Below are positions 12,489 through 21,634 of a stretch of 64,000 nt of DNA, piece by piece (position 1 is the stretch's first letter; each line of letters starts with the position of its first letter). The DNA comes from Prauserella marina (GTDB lineage Bacteria; Actinomycetota; Actinomycetes; Mycobacteriales; Pseudonocardiaceae): assembly GCF_002240355.1 (NCBI RefSeq), contig NZ_CP016353.1:2034501-2098500 (forward strand), in the 5' to 3' direction. The notes under the pieces are model-generated. The model searched no databases and was not told the origin of the DNA. It saw only the letters and a list, made by a program, of their open reading frames with translations. Both the position numbers and the translations under genes were made by a program.

Positions 12489-13424
12489 ATGGATTTCGGC
12501 ACGGTGGATCTGTTTATCGTCAACGGAAACGGGCCGGAAGACGTGCTCGTGGACGGCGAAGGCACTGTCTACACGGGACTGGAGGACGGGCGGGTCGTCA
12601 GGCTCGACGACCTCGGCGCTCGCGGTGCCAGGATCGAGGTGATCGCCGAGACCGGTGGCCGCCCGCTCGGCATCGAATTCTTCGGCGAGGAGTTGCTGGT
12701 CTGCGATGGTGAGCGTGGCCTGCTCGTCGTGTCACCGGCAGAGGGGACGGTCAGCACGCTTGCCGACAGCATCGCGGGCGTCCCGATGCTGGTGTGCAAC
12801 AACGCGGCCGTCGCGGCCGACGGCACCGTGTACTTCAGCGATTCCTCGGCCAGGTTCCCGCTCTCGAAATGGCGTGACGACCTGGTCGAGCAGACCGCGA
12901 CCGGAAGGCTACTGCGCAGGAATCCGGACGGGACGGTGGATCAGCTCGTCGGCGGGTTGCAGTTCGCGAACGGCGTCGCGCTGGCGCGGGACGAATCGTT
13001 CGTCGTCGTCGCCGAAACCGGGGCGTGCAGGCTGCGCAGGGTCTGGCTGACCGGAGAGCGGGCGGGAACCACCGATGTCTTTCTCGACGGCCTGCGCGGT
13101 CATCCCGACAACCTTTCGACGGGAAGCGACGGGCTGATCTGGGTCGCGGAGGCCAGTCCACGGGTCGGCGCGCTCGAACTGATGCGGAAGCTTCCTTCCC
13201 CGCTGCGAACCGGAATTCGAGCGCTTCCCGGGTGGATCCAGCCCAAACCGGGCCCGTCGTGCGGGGTGCTCGGCGTGTCAGCCGACAGCGAAATCGTGCA
13301 CGACCTGAGCGGCGTGATCACCGGCTTCCGGATGCCGACCGGAATCAGGGAATCCGCTGGACGCCTGTACCTCGGCAGTCTTGCCGGGCAGGCCATCGCG
13401 CGGACTTCCGTGCCCTCGCAGTGA
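12489..13424 (+). CDS. SMP-30/gluconolactonase-like beta-propeller protein
   Basis: A 311-residue six-bladed beta-propeller of the SMP-30/gluconolactonase/strictosidine-synthase-like family. Visible signatures are PEDVLVDGEGTVYTG near the N-terminus, a metal-ligand-type segment YFSDSSARFPLS, the Asn-containing FANGVALARDESFVVVAET, and GHPDNLSTGSDGLIWVA. Relatives hydrolyse lactones or organophosphates using a divalent metal bound by Glu/Asn/Asp. No signal peptide is evident. It is third in the SDR-phosphatase-propeller operon and may act on a lactone made by the SDR, though that link is speculative. The ATG at 12489 has a GGGGGAG ribosome site. Confidence 0.85.
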   Translation: MDFGTVDLFIVNGNGPEDVLVDGEGTVYTGLEDGRVVRLDDLGARGARIEVIAETGGRPLGIEFFGEELLVCDGERGLLVVSPAEGTVSTLADSIAGVPMLVCNNAAVAADGTVYFSDSSARFPLSKWRDDLVEQTATGRLLRRNPDGTVDQLVGGLQFANGVALARDESFVVVAETGACRLRRVWLTGERAGTTDVFLDGLRGHPDNLSTGSDGLIWVAEASPRVGALELMRKLPSPLRTGIRALPGWIQPKPGPSCGVLGVSADSEIVHDLSGVITGFRMPTGIRESAGRLYLGSLAGQAIARTSVPSQ

Positions 13425-13563
13425 TGCCGGACACGTTCGTTCTTGTTGTCGTCGCATTTCCGGCGCGAGTAGCCTCTTCAGCAAAGATCCGGGGGCAGCG
13501 TGGGGGAAATTCGTTCTCGCTTTCACCGAATCCGGGGTGCATTCTTCACGGGAAACGGTTTTG

Positions 13564-15099
13564 ATGACTACTTCGGAAATGGACGCCGGTAGCGGAGCGA
13601 GACCGGCTGACGACAAACTCGATCGCACCGTCCTGAGGATCGCGGGCGTCGTCGTGCTCGGCGCCATCATGGCCGTGCTCGACACGACCGTTGTCAACGT
13701 CGCGCTGCAACAGTTGACCATCGAGTTCGAGACCTCGTTCGCGACGATCCAATGGGTCGCCACGGGGTACATGCTGGCGCTGGCGTCGGTGATCCCGCTG
13801 ACGGGCTGGGCTGCCAACCGGTTCGGCAGCAAACGGCTGTACATGGCCGCCATCGTGTTGTTCCTGATCGGTTCGATGGTGGCGGGCATGGCCTGGAACG
13901 TCGAATCGCTCATCGCGTTCCGGGTCATCCAAGGGCTCGGCGGCGGCATGTTGATGCCAGCGAGCATGACCATTCTGACCAAGGCGGCCGGGCCGCAGCG
14001 GGTCGGCAGGGTCATGGCGGTGCTCGGGGTGCCGATGCTGCTGGGTCCCATCGCGGGCCCGATTCTCGGTGGCTGGCTCGTCGATTCCGTGAGCTGGCGG
14101 TGGATCTTCTACATCAATGTCCCCATTGGACTGATCGCGTTGTGGACGGCGTGGCGAGTGCTGCCGTCCGAGGAACGGCAGCCGACCGGCCGGTTCGACT
14201 TCGCGGGCCTGCTCATGCTGTCGCCTGGACTCGCGTTGCTCATTTACGGTGTTTCGGACATTCCGGCGGCAGGTGGAATTTCCTCGACCAGTGTCTGGCT
14301 GCCGATGCTGGCCGGGATCGTCCTGATCGCCGGGTTTGTCGTCAGGGCACTGAACGCGGAGAATCCGCTGATCGATCTGCGATTGTTCAGAAACAGGACG
14401 TTCTCGGTCGCCGCCGTCACCATGACCTTGTTCGCGGTGGCTTTCTTCGGCGCGATGCTGTTGCTGCCGACTTATTTCCTGCTGGTGCGCGGAGAAACGG
14501 CGTTGCAGGCCGGTTTGTTGCTCGCGCCGCAAGGGCTCGGAGCCATGGTCGTCATGCCGATCGCGGGAAGGCTCGCCGACCGGATCGGAGCCGGCAAGGT
14601 CGTGTTGCCCGGACTCGTGCTCATCGTCGGCGGGCTCGCGGTGTTCTCACAGGTCGGAGCCGACACTCCGTACTGGGCGTTGCTGAGTTCGTTGTTCGTG
14701 CTCGGTATGGGTATGGGCTCGTCGATGATGCCGATCATGTCGGCGGCGCTGTCGACACTGACCAAGGACAACGTGGCTGAGGCTTCCAGTTCGCTGAACA
14801 TCATCCAGCAGACGGCGGGCGCCATCGGCGCCGCGGTGATGTCGGTGATCCTGGCCGGGCTGCTGGCGACCAAGTTCGGTGTCCCGACGGCGCAGGGGCA
14901 GCTCGCGGCGACGGCGGCGGTGCGGGATCCGCGCACGCACGACGTCGCGGTGACGCTCGCGGCGGATTCGTTCGCCTCGACGTTCGTGTGGTCGCTGATT
15001 CTGGTCGCGTTGTGCTTCATCCCGGCGTTGTTCCTGCCGCGTAAGCGGCCCGCGATGCCGGAAGATGAGCAGACCGCGCCGCCGATGCTCGCCCACTGA
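13564..15099 (+). CDS. MDR-family MFS exporter (DHA2, 14 TM)
   Basis: A 511-residue drug:H+ antiporter-2 family transporter. The hallmark LDTTVVNVALQQL lies in TM1, GWAANRFGSKR is the motif A loop between TM2 and TM3, and the antiporter motif C region reads LGVPMLLGPIAGPILGGW. Hydrophobic segments are consistent with 14 helices (EmrB/QacA-like). The ATG at 13564 follows a long non-coding gap from the propeller gene. An upstream extension to 13381 would overlap that gene and is rejected. Export of a lipophilic toxic compound or antibiotic is the family role. The nearest regulator is the convergent TetR at 15411, but co-regulation is not shown. Confidence 0.9.
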   Translation: MTTSEMDAGSGARPADDKLDRTVLRIAGVVVLGAIMAVLDTTVVNVALQQLTIEFETSFATIQWVATGYMLALASVIPLTGWAANRFGSKRLYMAAIVLFLIGSMVAGMAWNVESLIAFRVIQGLGGGMLMPASMTILTKAAGPQRVGRVMAVLGVPMLLGPIAGPILGGWLVDSVSWRWIFYINVPIGLIALWTAWRVLPSEERQPTGRFDFAGLLMLSPGLALLIYGVSDIPAAGGISSTSVWLPMLAGIVLIAGFVVRALNAENPLIDLRLFRNRTFSVAAVTMTLFAVAFFGAMLLLPTYFLLVRGETALQAGLLLAPQGLGAMVVMPIAGRLADRIGAGKVVLPGLVLIVGGLAVFSQVGADTPYWALLSSLFVLGMGMGSSMMPIMSAALSTLTKDNVAEASSSLNIIQQTAGAIGAAVMSVILAGLLATKFGVPTAQGQLAATAAVRDPRTHDVAVTLAADSFASTFVWSLILVALCFIPALFLPRKRPAMPEDEQTAPPMLAH

Positions 15100-15147
15100 C
15101 GTCAGCGCTGGGGCCGCCGGGGCGCGGCTGGTGTCGGCTGGCCCCGG

Positions 15148-15231
15148 TGCGCGAGTCCCGCATTCGGGTCGCCGAGTTCCGCACTCAGGCCGGCGAGTTC
15201 CGCGTTCGGGCCCGCGAGATCTGCGGAGGCG
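15148..15231 (+). repeat. Tandem 21-bp repeat units (3 good, 1 degenerate) between MFS and TetR genes
   Basis: Units at 15148-15168, 15169-15189 and 15190-15210 share a core close to GCGAGTTCCGCGTTCGG. A fourth at 15211-15231 is degenerate. They lie in the 311-bp convergent gap between the DHA2 exporter and the TetR regulator (15100-15410). The rest of the gap is Pro/Gly-codon-like and C-rich, with an imperfect direct repeat of GCGCCAAAGCC(A/G)CCCAGGCC starting at about 15289 and 15327. I see no gene there. Placement and orientation resemble the array after hrpA. Confidence 0.82.
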
Positions 15232-15410
15232 CCCGGTGGCCGCCCAGCCACCGCCCCCACGGGGGTAACCCGCTGCCTGCCGGTCAGGGCGCCAAAGCCA
15301 CCCAGGCCACCACGCCACTCGCGCCAAAGCCGCCCAGGCCACCCACGCCAGGCCCCACTCCACCAGGCCCCCGCCAGCCATCAGGCCCTCACGGCCCACC
15401 CGAACCCGGA

Positions 15411-16034
15411 TTACCGCGTCGCGTCCACCTCCGGTAACACGTCGGTCACCAGGGTGCGCAGCAGTCTGCTCAACAGGACATGCACCTGGCGTCGGTCGAG
15501 AGTGCCGTGGATGAGCCACTCCCTGCCCGCTGACTTCACCATGCCCCCGTACGAGCGCACCAGTGCGTTCAACTGCTCCCACCGGGGGTCGTCACCGGCG
15601 AAGCCCATCGCCTCCAGCACCCGGTCGGCCGCCGCCCTGTCCGCACCGTCGAGGATGTGCTCCACCTCGGCATCCCTGCCGATGCCCTCCGGCGTGATCG
15701 CCGCGAGCCACGTCTTCTCCTGCTTGCTCACCATGTCGAGAAACCACTCGACGGCCGCGTTGGTCCGCTCCTCCAGCGTTCCGTTCGGAAGCTGGGTCAC
15801 CGCCTCGTGCGGAACGTTCAGCGCCCTTTTCACCACCGCGAGATAGAGTTCCCGCTTCGTCCCGAAATAGTGGTTTATCAGCCCTCTCGCGACGCCGGCC
15901 CGAGCTGCTATGTCCGATGTGGATACTTCAGCGTAAGGGCGTTCGCCGAAGAGCAGGGCGGCACAGGTGAAGATCTGTTCCTTGCGCTCGTCCGGCTCCA
16001 GTCTTCGCCACTTCGGCGCTGATTCCGTGGTCAT
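15411..16034 (-). CDS. TetR/AcrR family transcriptional regulator
   Basis: A 207-residue TetR regulator. The helix-turn-helix is at about residues 30-60 (STSDIAARAGVARGLINHYF, then GTKRELYLAVVKRA). The C-terminal ligand and dimerisation domain is helical, with Glu/Arg-rich stretches. It starts 13 nt downstream of the stop of the ChoD-like oxidoreductase on the same strand, so the two are likely co-transcribed and it probably regulates that operon. The ligand is unknown; a sterol or lipid would fit the neighbour but is inference. Confidence 0.9.
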   Translation of the reverse strand: MTTESAPKWRRLEPDERKEQIFTCAALLFGERPYAEVSTSDIAARAGVARGLINHYFGTKRELYLAVVKRALNVPHEAVTQLPNGTLEERTNAAVEWFLDMVSKQEKTWLAAITPEGIGRDAEVEHILDGADRAAADRVLEAMGFAGDDPRWEQLNALVRSYGGMVKSAGREWLIHGTLDRRQVHVLLSRLLRTLVTDVLPEVDATR

Positions 16035-16047
16035 GATTCGCAGTTTC

Positions 16048-17763
16048 TCACGTCGCCTTCTTCCCGGCCGGAAACAGGGGTAAACGCAGTGCGCCCGGCG
16101 CCCAATTCGGCACCACGGGGTGGCGAGGTGCCACCGGTTTCACCGGCCGGTACGGCTTGCCGAGCGACGGCCGCTCATCGTTCTCACCTTTGTTCGGCCA
16201 CATCGCCATCGCGCGCTCCGCCTGCGCTGTGATGGTGAGCGAAGGGTTGACCCCGAGATTCGCGGTGATGGTGGAGCCGTCGACGATGTGTAGCCCCGGA
16301 TAGCCGAAAATCCGCTGATAGGCGTCGACGACTCCGGTGTCCGGCGAGTCGCCGATCGTGCAGCCGCCGATGAAATGACCGGTCAATGGAAGGTTGGCGA
16401 GGTCGTTCCAGCCCGCACCGGCGATCCCGCCGATCTTGCCGGCCACCCTTCTCGCGACGTCGTGACCCGAGGGGATCCACGTGGGATTGGGTTCGCCGAT
16501 CCCTTGCCTGCTGGTGAGCCGCGTGCCGAAAATCCCGCGTTTCGGATAGGTGGTGATCGAATTGTCGAGGCTTTGCATGACCAGCAACGCGATGGTCTGT
16601 TCCGACCAGCGCCGAGGATTGTGCAGTGCCGGCAACACTTTCCGGTGCCGCCACATTTCCTTGAGACCACTGCGCCAGCGCGGGGTTCCCGGTTCGGGGT
16701 CCACGAGCACCGTGCCGAGCAGGCCGAGCAGATTGCTGCCGCGACCGTAGCGGCACGGCTCGACATGGGTGACGTCGTCGGGGTGGATGGACGAGGTGAT
16801 GGCGACGCCTCTGTTGAATGCCGCCGCCTTGTCCCTGCTCCGCGCCGCGAGTACCGCTTCCGAATTGGTCCTCGCCAGCACGCCGACGCGGCCGGAAAGC
16901 CGGGGGAGTACGCCACGCTCGCGCATCCGGTGCAGTAGTTTCTGGGTGCCGAGCGCGGCGGCGGAGAAGATCACCTGCTCGGCGGTGAGCACGCGCCGCC
17001 GCCTGCTGAGTCCGGTGTGGACGGTGCTGACCGCGTAGCCGCCCGACTGCAACGGCCTCACCTCGGTCACCGTGGTCAGCGGATGGACCCTCGCTCCGGC
17101 TTTCTCCGCGAGATACAGGTAATTCTTCACGGTGGTGTTCTTCGCGCCGTGCCGGCAACCGGTCACGCATTCCCCGCACTGCGTGCAACTGCGCCGCGCC
17201 GGGCCCGCACCCCCGAAGTAGGGGTCGGGGACCTCGCTTCCCGGCGGCGTACCGTCCTCGCCGAAGAAGACGCCGACGTCGGTCGGCCGGTAGGTGTGCC
17301 CGGCGCCGATGTCGTCGGCGACGGCCTTCATGACCTCATCGGCCGCGGTCGTCGTGGGGTTGGCCGTCACGCCGAGCATGTCGCGGGCCTGGCGGTAGTA
17401 GGGCGCGAGTTCGGCCTTCCAGTCGGCGATGTGTGCCCACTGGGGATCGGCGAAGAATTTCTCGCCCGGCTCGTACAGCGTGTTGGCGTAGCCGAGTGAA
17501 CCGCCGCCGACCCCGGTGCCGGTGAGGATCAGCGCGTCGGCGAGCGGTGTGATGCGCAGGATTCCGGTGCAGCCGAGCCTCGGCGCGAACAGGTAGTCGC
17601 GTACGTGCCACGACGAGCGGGCGAACTCGTGATCGGCGAACCGCCGTCCCATTTCGAGAACCCCGACCCGGTAGCCTTTCTCGGTCAGGCGCAGCGCGGA
17701 GACACTGCCGCCGAACCCGGAGCCGACGACGATGACGTCGTAGTCGAACTGCGTCATCCGCAT
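16048..17763 (-). CDS. GMC-type FAD oxidoreductase, ChoD-like, with ferredoxin-type Cys motif
   Basis: A 571-residue protein closely similar in pattern to mycobacterial ChoD. The FAD-binding Rossmann motif is VVGSGFGGS (residues ~12-20), followed by LTEKGYRVGVLEMGRRF. GTGVGGGSLGYANTLY is the second FAD contact, and the C-terminal FAD/active-site region reads HIVDGSTITANLGVNPS. Residues 193-203 hold CTQCGECVTGC, a C-x2-C-x2-C-x3-C spacing as in [4Fe-4S] ferredoxins, followed by RHGAKN. ChoD-type proteins were named cholesterol oxidases, but their substrate is uncertain. ATG at 17763 or 17757 are both possible; longer frames upstream run into the divergent promoter. It is followed by tetR in an operon and is divergent from the ABC transporter genes. 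Confidence 0.88.
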   Translation of the reverse strand: MRMTQFDYDVIVVGSGFGGSVSALRLTEKGYRVGVLEMGRRFADHEFARSSWHVRDYLFAPRLGCTGILRITPLADALILTGTGVGGGSLGYANTLYEPGEKFFADPQWAHIADWKAELAPYYRQARDMLGVTANPTTTAADEVMKAVADDIGAGHTYRPTDVGVFFGEDGTPPGSEVPDPYFGGAGPARRSCTQCGECVTGCRHGAKNTTVKNYLYLAEKAGARVHPLTTVTEVRPLQSGGYAVSTVHTGLSRRRRVLTAEQVIFSAAALGTQKLLHRMRERGVLPRLSGRVGVLARTNSEAVLAARSRDKAAAFNRGVAITSSIHPDDVTHVEPCRYGRGSNLLGLLGTVLVDPEPGTPRWRSGLKEMWRHRKVLPALHNPRRWSEQTIALLVMQSLDNSITTYPKRGIFGTRLTSRQGIGEPNPTWIPSGHDVARRVAGKIGGIAGAGWNDLANLPLTGHFIGGCTIGDSPDTGVVDAYQRIFGYPGLHIVDGSTITANLGVNPSLTITAQAERAMAMWPNKGENDERPSLGKPYRPVKPVAPRHPVVPNWAPGALRLPLFPAGKKAT

Positions 17764-17882
17764 ACCGTGGCCCGTTGTTGGCGTAGTGTCAAGAGGGCTG
17801 GCGGGGGTAGGGCGAACCCTACCCCTGTTCCGGGTGCGCACACCGGTGACCCACAGGGCTCTTCCACGCTGAAATTGTCCCC

Positions 17883-18647
<765 letters not shown>

Positions 18648-18650
18648 ACC

Positions 18651-20537
18651 GTGCTCAGGCTGTCGTTCAGCACTTTCGCCCAGCGCTGGCCATTGTTCGT
18701 CGGCGCGATCCTCACCGTCTGCCTCGGCGTGGGACTGGTGCAGTCCTCACTGCTGATTCTCATCAGCGCCGCGACGGGCGGTTACGTCGAGGCCATCACG
18801 CTGCTCGCGATCACACTGGCCGTGTCGGTCTTCCTTGCCGTCTTCATCGTCAGCAGCACGTTCGCCTTCACCGTCGCGCAGCGCAGGAAAGACCTGGCGC
18901 TGCTGCGGCTCATCGGCGGCTCCCGCAAACAGCTGCGCAGGCTGTTGCTGTCGGAGGCGTTGCTGCTGGGGCTGATCGGAACGGCGATCGGAGTTCCGGT
19001 CGGCGTCGCGCTCATGGACGTGCAGACGTGGCTGCTCGGCACGCTCGGCTTCGTGCCAGGCGGCTTCGATCCGGCTTGGCTGGACTGGATTCTCGGGGTC
19101 TCGGCCGGTATCGGCGTCGGAGTCGCGGTGACCGGGGTGTTCGCCGCCTCGAAGCGCGCCGCGGCCGTGCGCCCGCTCGAAGCCTTGCGGGACACCGGAT
19201 CCGCGGCGAGGGTGATGACGGGCGCGCGGTGGTTCTTCGGGCTGCTCTTTCTCGCCGGAACGGTCGCGCTCGTCATCGTCGCCTCGTTCGCGGGGCCGGT
19301 CGCCGCGATCCCGCTCGCCGTCAACTCGGCGCTCACCGCGGCGGTCGCGTTGAGCGCGCTGAGCCCGCTCGTCGTTCCCTTGCTGGGCAAGGTGCTGGGG
19401 CTGGTGCTGCGCGGGAGCCCGCTCGGCAGGCTCGCGCAGGCCAACCTCGGCGACGGCGTGCGGCGCAGCGCGTCGACGGCCGCTCCGCTGCTCGTGCTCG
19501 TCGCGTTGCTGCTCGGCCAGTCGGGGGTGATGGCTTCGGTCGGCGAGGCGACGGAGCTGGAGCAGCGCAGGAACCTCGTCGGCGACCTCGTGGTGACCGC
19601 GCAGGGAAAACCCGGCCCCGAGCTGGCGGAGATACCGGGGGTCGCTTCGGTCTCGACCCGGCTCGACGTGCCCGTCACGGTCACCAGCCGCACCGTCTAC
19701 GGCGACGAGGTGGAGACCGAAACCGAGGACATCGACGCGTACGCGGTCGACCCGGCGGCCTATGCGCTTTCCAATCCGGCCGTGGCCGCCAACGGTGCGC
19801 TCGGTAAGTTGACCGAGGACACCGTCGTTGTGGGCGACGACAGCGCCTTCTCCGAAGGAGACACGGTCACCGTCTCCATCGACGGTTCGGGCGGTGAGCG
19901 GCAGATGCTGGTCGCCGGAGTACTGCCGTCCTCGCTCGAATCGCTGTACTTCGTGCTCGCAGCCGACGCGGTTCCCGGTGAGGTGGCCGCCACGCTGCCG
20001 TCGCACTCGATCGTGAGGCTGGCCGAGGGAGTCTCGCCCGCCGCCGTCATGTCGGCGATCGAGCAGCGCGGCGTCGGCCAGGTCAGCACGCTCGGCGACT
20101 GGATCGGCGCTCAGGCGGTGAAGCAGCAGGACGTGAGCACCGGAATCATGACCGTGATACTCGGACTTTCCGGGCTCTACGCGCTCATCGCCGTTGTCAA
20201 CGCGGTGGTCATCGCGGCGGCGGAACGCAAGCGGGAGTTCGCCATCGCGAGGCTGAGCGGGCTCAGCAGAGCGCAGGTGGTGCGGACGGCTCTGGTGGAA
20301 TCGCTTGCCGTCACGGTGATCGGTCTCGTGCTCGGCGGTGTCGCCGCCGCCGGTACCTGGGCCGGTATCGGCATGGCGACGGAACGCATCCTCGGGGAGG
20401 CCGTGATCGTCGTGCCGTGGGCGCTGCTCGGGATCGTCGTCGCCGGTGCGTTCCTGGTCGTGACGGTGACGAGCGTGCTGACGTCGCTGTCGGCGACGAG
20501 GCCACGGCCCATCTCGCTCGCGGGCGCCGGAGAGTAG
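18651..20537 (+). CDS. FtsX-like ABC transporter permease
   Basis: A 628-residue membrane protein with duplicated FtsX-like domains. There are N-terminal TM segments (FVGAILTVCLGVGLVQSSLL, then ITLLAITLAVSVFLAVFIV), a motif AQRRKDLALLRLIGGSRKQL, a middle TM cluster, then an extracytoplasmic region. The second FtsX block contains AAERKREFAIARLSGLSRAQ and closing TM helices. Both halves carry the cytoplasmic coupling motif. It starts with GTG 3 nt after the ATPase stop. Such exporters commonly move antimicrobial peptides or lipids, or sense cell-envelope stress; the substrate is unknown here. Confidence 0.9.
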   Translation: MLRLSFSTFAQRWPLFVGAILTVCLGVGLVQSSLLILISAATGGYVEAITLLAITLAVSVFLAVFIVSSTFAFTVAQRRKDLALLRLIGGSRKQLRRLLLSEALLLGLIGTAIGVPVGVALMDVQTWLLGTLGFVPGGFDPAWLDWILGVSAGIGVGVAVTGVFAASKRAAAVRPLEALRDTGSAARVMTGARWFFGLLFLAGTVALVIVASFAGPVAAIPLAVNSALTAAVALSALSPLVVPLLGKVLGLVLRGSPLGRLAQANLGDGVRRSASTAAPLLVLVALLLGQSGVMASVGEATELEQRRNLVGDLVVTAQGKPGPELAEIPGVASVSTRLDVPVTVTSRTVYGDEVETETEDIDAYAVDPAAYALSNPAVAANGALGKLTEDTVVVGDDSAFSEGDTVTVSIDGSGGERQMLVAGVLPSSLESLYFVLAADAVPGEVAATLPSHSIVRLAEGVSPAAVMSAIEQRGVGQVSTLGDWIGAQAVKQQDVSTGIMTVILGLSGLYALIAVVNAVVIAAAERKREFAIARLSGLSRAQVVRTALVESLAVTVIGLVLGGVAAAGTWAGIGMATERILGEAVIVVPWALLGIVVAGAFLVVTVTSVLTSLSATRPRPISLAGAGE

Positions 20538-20539
20538 AG

Positions 20540-20558
20540 TTAGGGTAGCCTTAGTTCT
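20540..20558. promoter_or_regulatory. Candidate DtxR/IdeR iron box upstream of siderophore-interacting protein
   Basis: The 19-nt stretch at 20540-20558 (TTAGGGTAGCCTTAG core) matches about 12 of 19 positions of the DtxR/IdeR consensus TTAGGTTAGGCTAACCTAA. It starts just after the stop of the permease gene and ends 29 nt before the start of the siderophore-interacting protein. Iron repression of the latter is the expected consequence. Confidence 0.62.
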
Positions 20559-20587
20559 CGGTACCCCAGTGTGGTGAGGAGCAGTAC

Positions 20588-21391
20588 ATGACGGAGCGAA
20601 GGGAACGCGGCACGAGGCCGGTCATCCGGTTGACCGTGGTGCGCACCGAACGCCTCACACCCCACATGATCCGGGTCGTCGCCGGGGGCGAAGGGCTGAG
20701 TTCCTTCACCCCCAACGAGTTCACCGACAGCTACGTCAAGGTGCTGTTCCGGGTGCCGGGTGTCAGCTATCCGGAACCGCTCGACATGCAGACCATCAGG
20801 GCCGAGCTTCCGGCGGACCAGTGGCCGAGGATGCGCACCTACACGGTGCGTTACCACGACGCGGCCGCGGGTGAGCTGGCGATCGACTTCGTTTACCACG
20901 GCGACCAGGGGCTCGCCGGTCCGTGGGCGGCGCGGCTCGAACCGGGCGACGAGGTGCTGCTACTCGGTCCCGGAGGGGCATACGCGCCGAGGCGGGACGC
21001 CGACTGGCATCTCGTCGTCGGCGACGAGAGCGCGCTGCCAGCCATCGCCGCCGCCATGGAGGCCATGCCGGACGGTGCGCCGGTGCTCGGTGTGCTGCTG
21101 GTCGAGGACGCCTCGGAAGAACAGCCGCTCGCCACGAAGGGCGACGCGCACATCCGGTGGCTGCACCGCGCCGAGGGCGGCGATCTCGGCGCCGCCGTGC
21201 GGGAGCTGAACTTTCCCGAGGGAACCGCGCACGCGTTCGTCCACGGCGAGGCCGGGGCCGTGAAGGAACTGCGCAGGCACCTGCTCGGCGAGCGGGGCCT
21301 GACCAAGGACCAGCTCTCGATCTCCGGTTACTGGCGCCAAGGCCGCGACGACGAAGCATGGCGCGAAGAAAAGTCGACCTTCATGGCCTGA
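20588..21391 (+). CDS. Siderophore-interacting protein (FAD/NAD(P)H ferric reductase)
   Basis: A 267-residue SIP/ViuB-family flavoprotein that releases iron from imported ferric siderophores by reduction. The FAD-binding motif RTYTVRYHD (R-x-Y-T type) is at about residues 79-87. It is followed by the SIP C-terminal NAD(P)H-binding domain with VVGDESALPAI, and the terminal motif YWRQGRDDEAWREEK contains the Trp typical of SIPs. The start ATG has a GAGGAG ribosome site. A candidate iron box precedes it, so expression should rise under iron limitation. No siderophore biosynthesis or uptake genes are in the window. Confidence 0.92.
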   Translation: MTERRERGTRPVIRLTVVRTERLTPHMIRVVAGGEGLSSFTPNEFTDSYVKVLFRVPGVSYPEPLDMQTIRAELPADQWPRMRTYTVRYHDAAAGELAIDFVYHGDQGLAGPWAARLEPGDEVLLLGPGGAYAPRRDADWHLVVGDESALPAIAAAMEAMPDGAPVLGVLLVEDASEEQPLATKGDAHIRWLHRAEGGDLGAAVRELNFPEGTAHAFVHGEAGAVKELRRHLLGERGLTKDQLSISGYWRQGRDDEAWREEKSTFMA

Positions 21392-21435
21392 TCGCACTGC
21401 CTTTGACAGTGGTGTTGTGCGTGGCGGCGCGGGTG

Positions 21436-21535
21436 GCGGAACCTGAGACGGTTTCTCGCTGCGGGATCGTCTCCTCATGTATGTCCATACACCACGTCGT
21501 CGCTGTCCTCGCGAAGAAACCGCCTCAGAACCCGC
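21436..21535. repeat. Long imperfect inverted repeat (MITE/REP-like) in 243-bp intergenic gap
   Basis: Arms at 21436-21459 and 21511-21535 are near-complementary (shared core CTGAG(A/G)CGGTTTC, one-base bulges), 51 bp apart. The loop holds a second small palindrome, GTATG-TC-CATAC. There is no gene in 21392-21634. The structure may act as a terminator for the reductase gene or be a non-autonomous mobile remnant. Confidence 0.6.
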
Positions 21536-21634
21536 TTCGGTGCCGGTTGACGGCACACTCCAAGCGGCTCCGCCGCTGAACACACGTTGATCGCGCCTGG
21601 TGCCGGGTCCACGCTGCGCGGTACAACGAATCCC

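Noticed and set aside
15147-15437. A Pro/Arg-rich open frame in the MFS-TetR gap
   Set aside because: It is composed of the repeat units and C-rich sequence and lacks a ribosome site.
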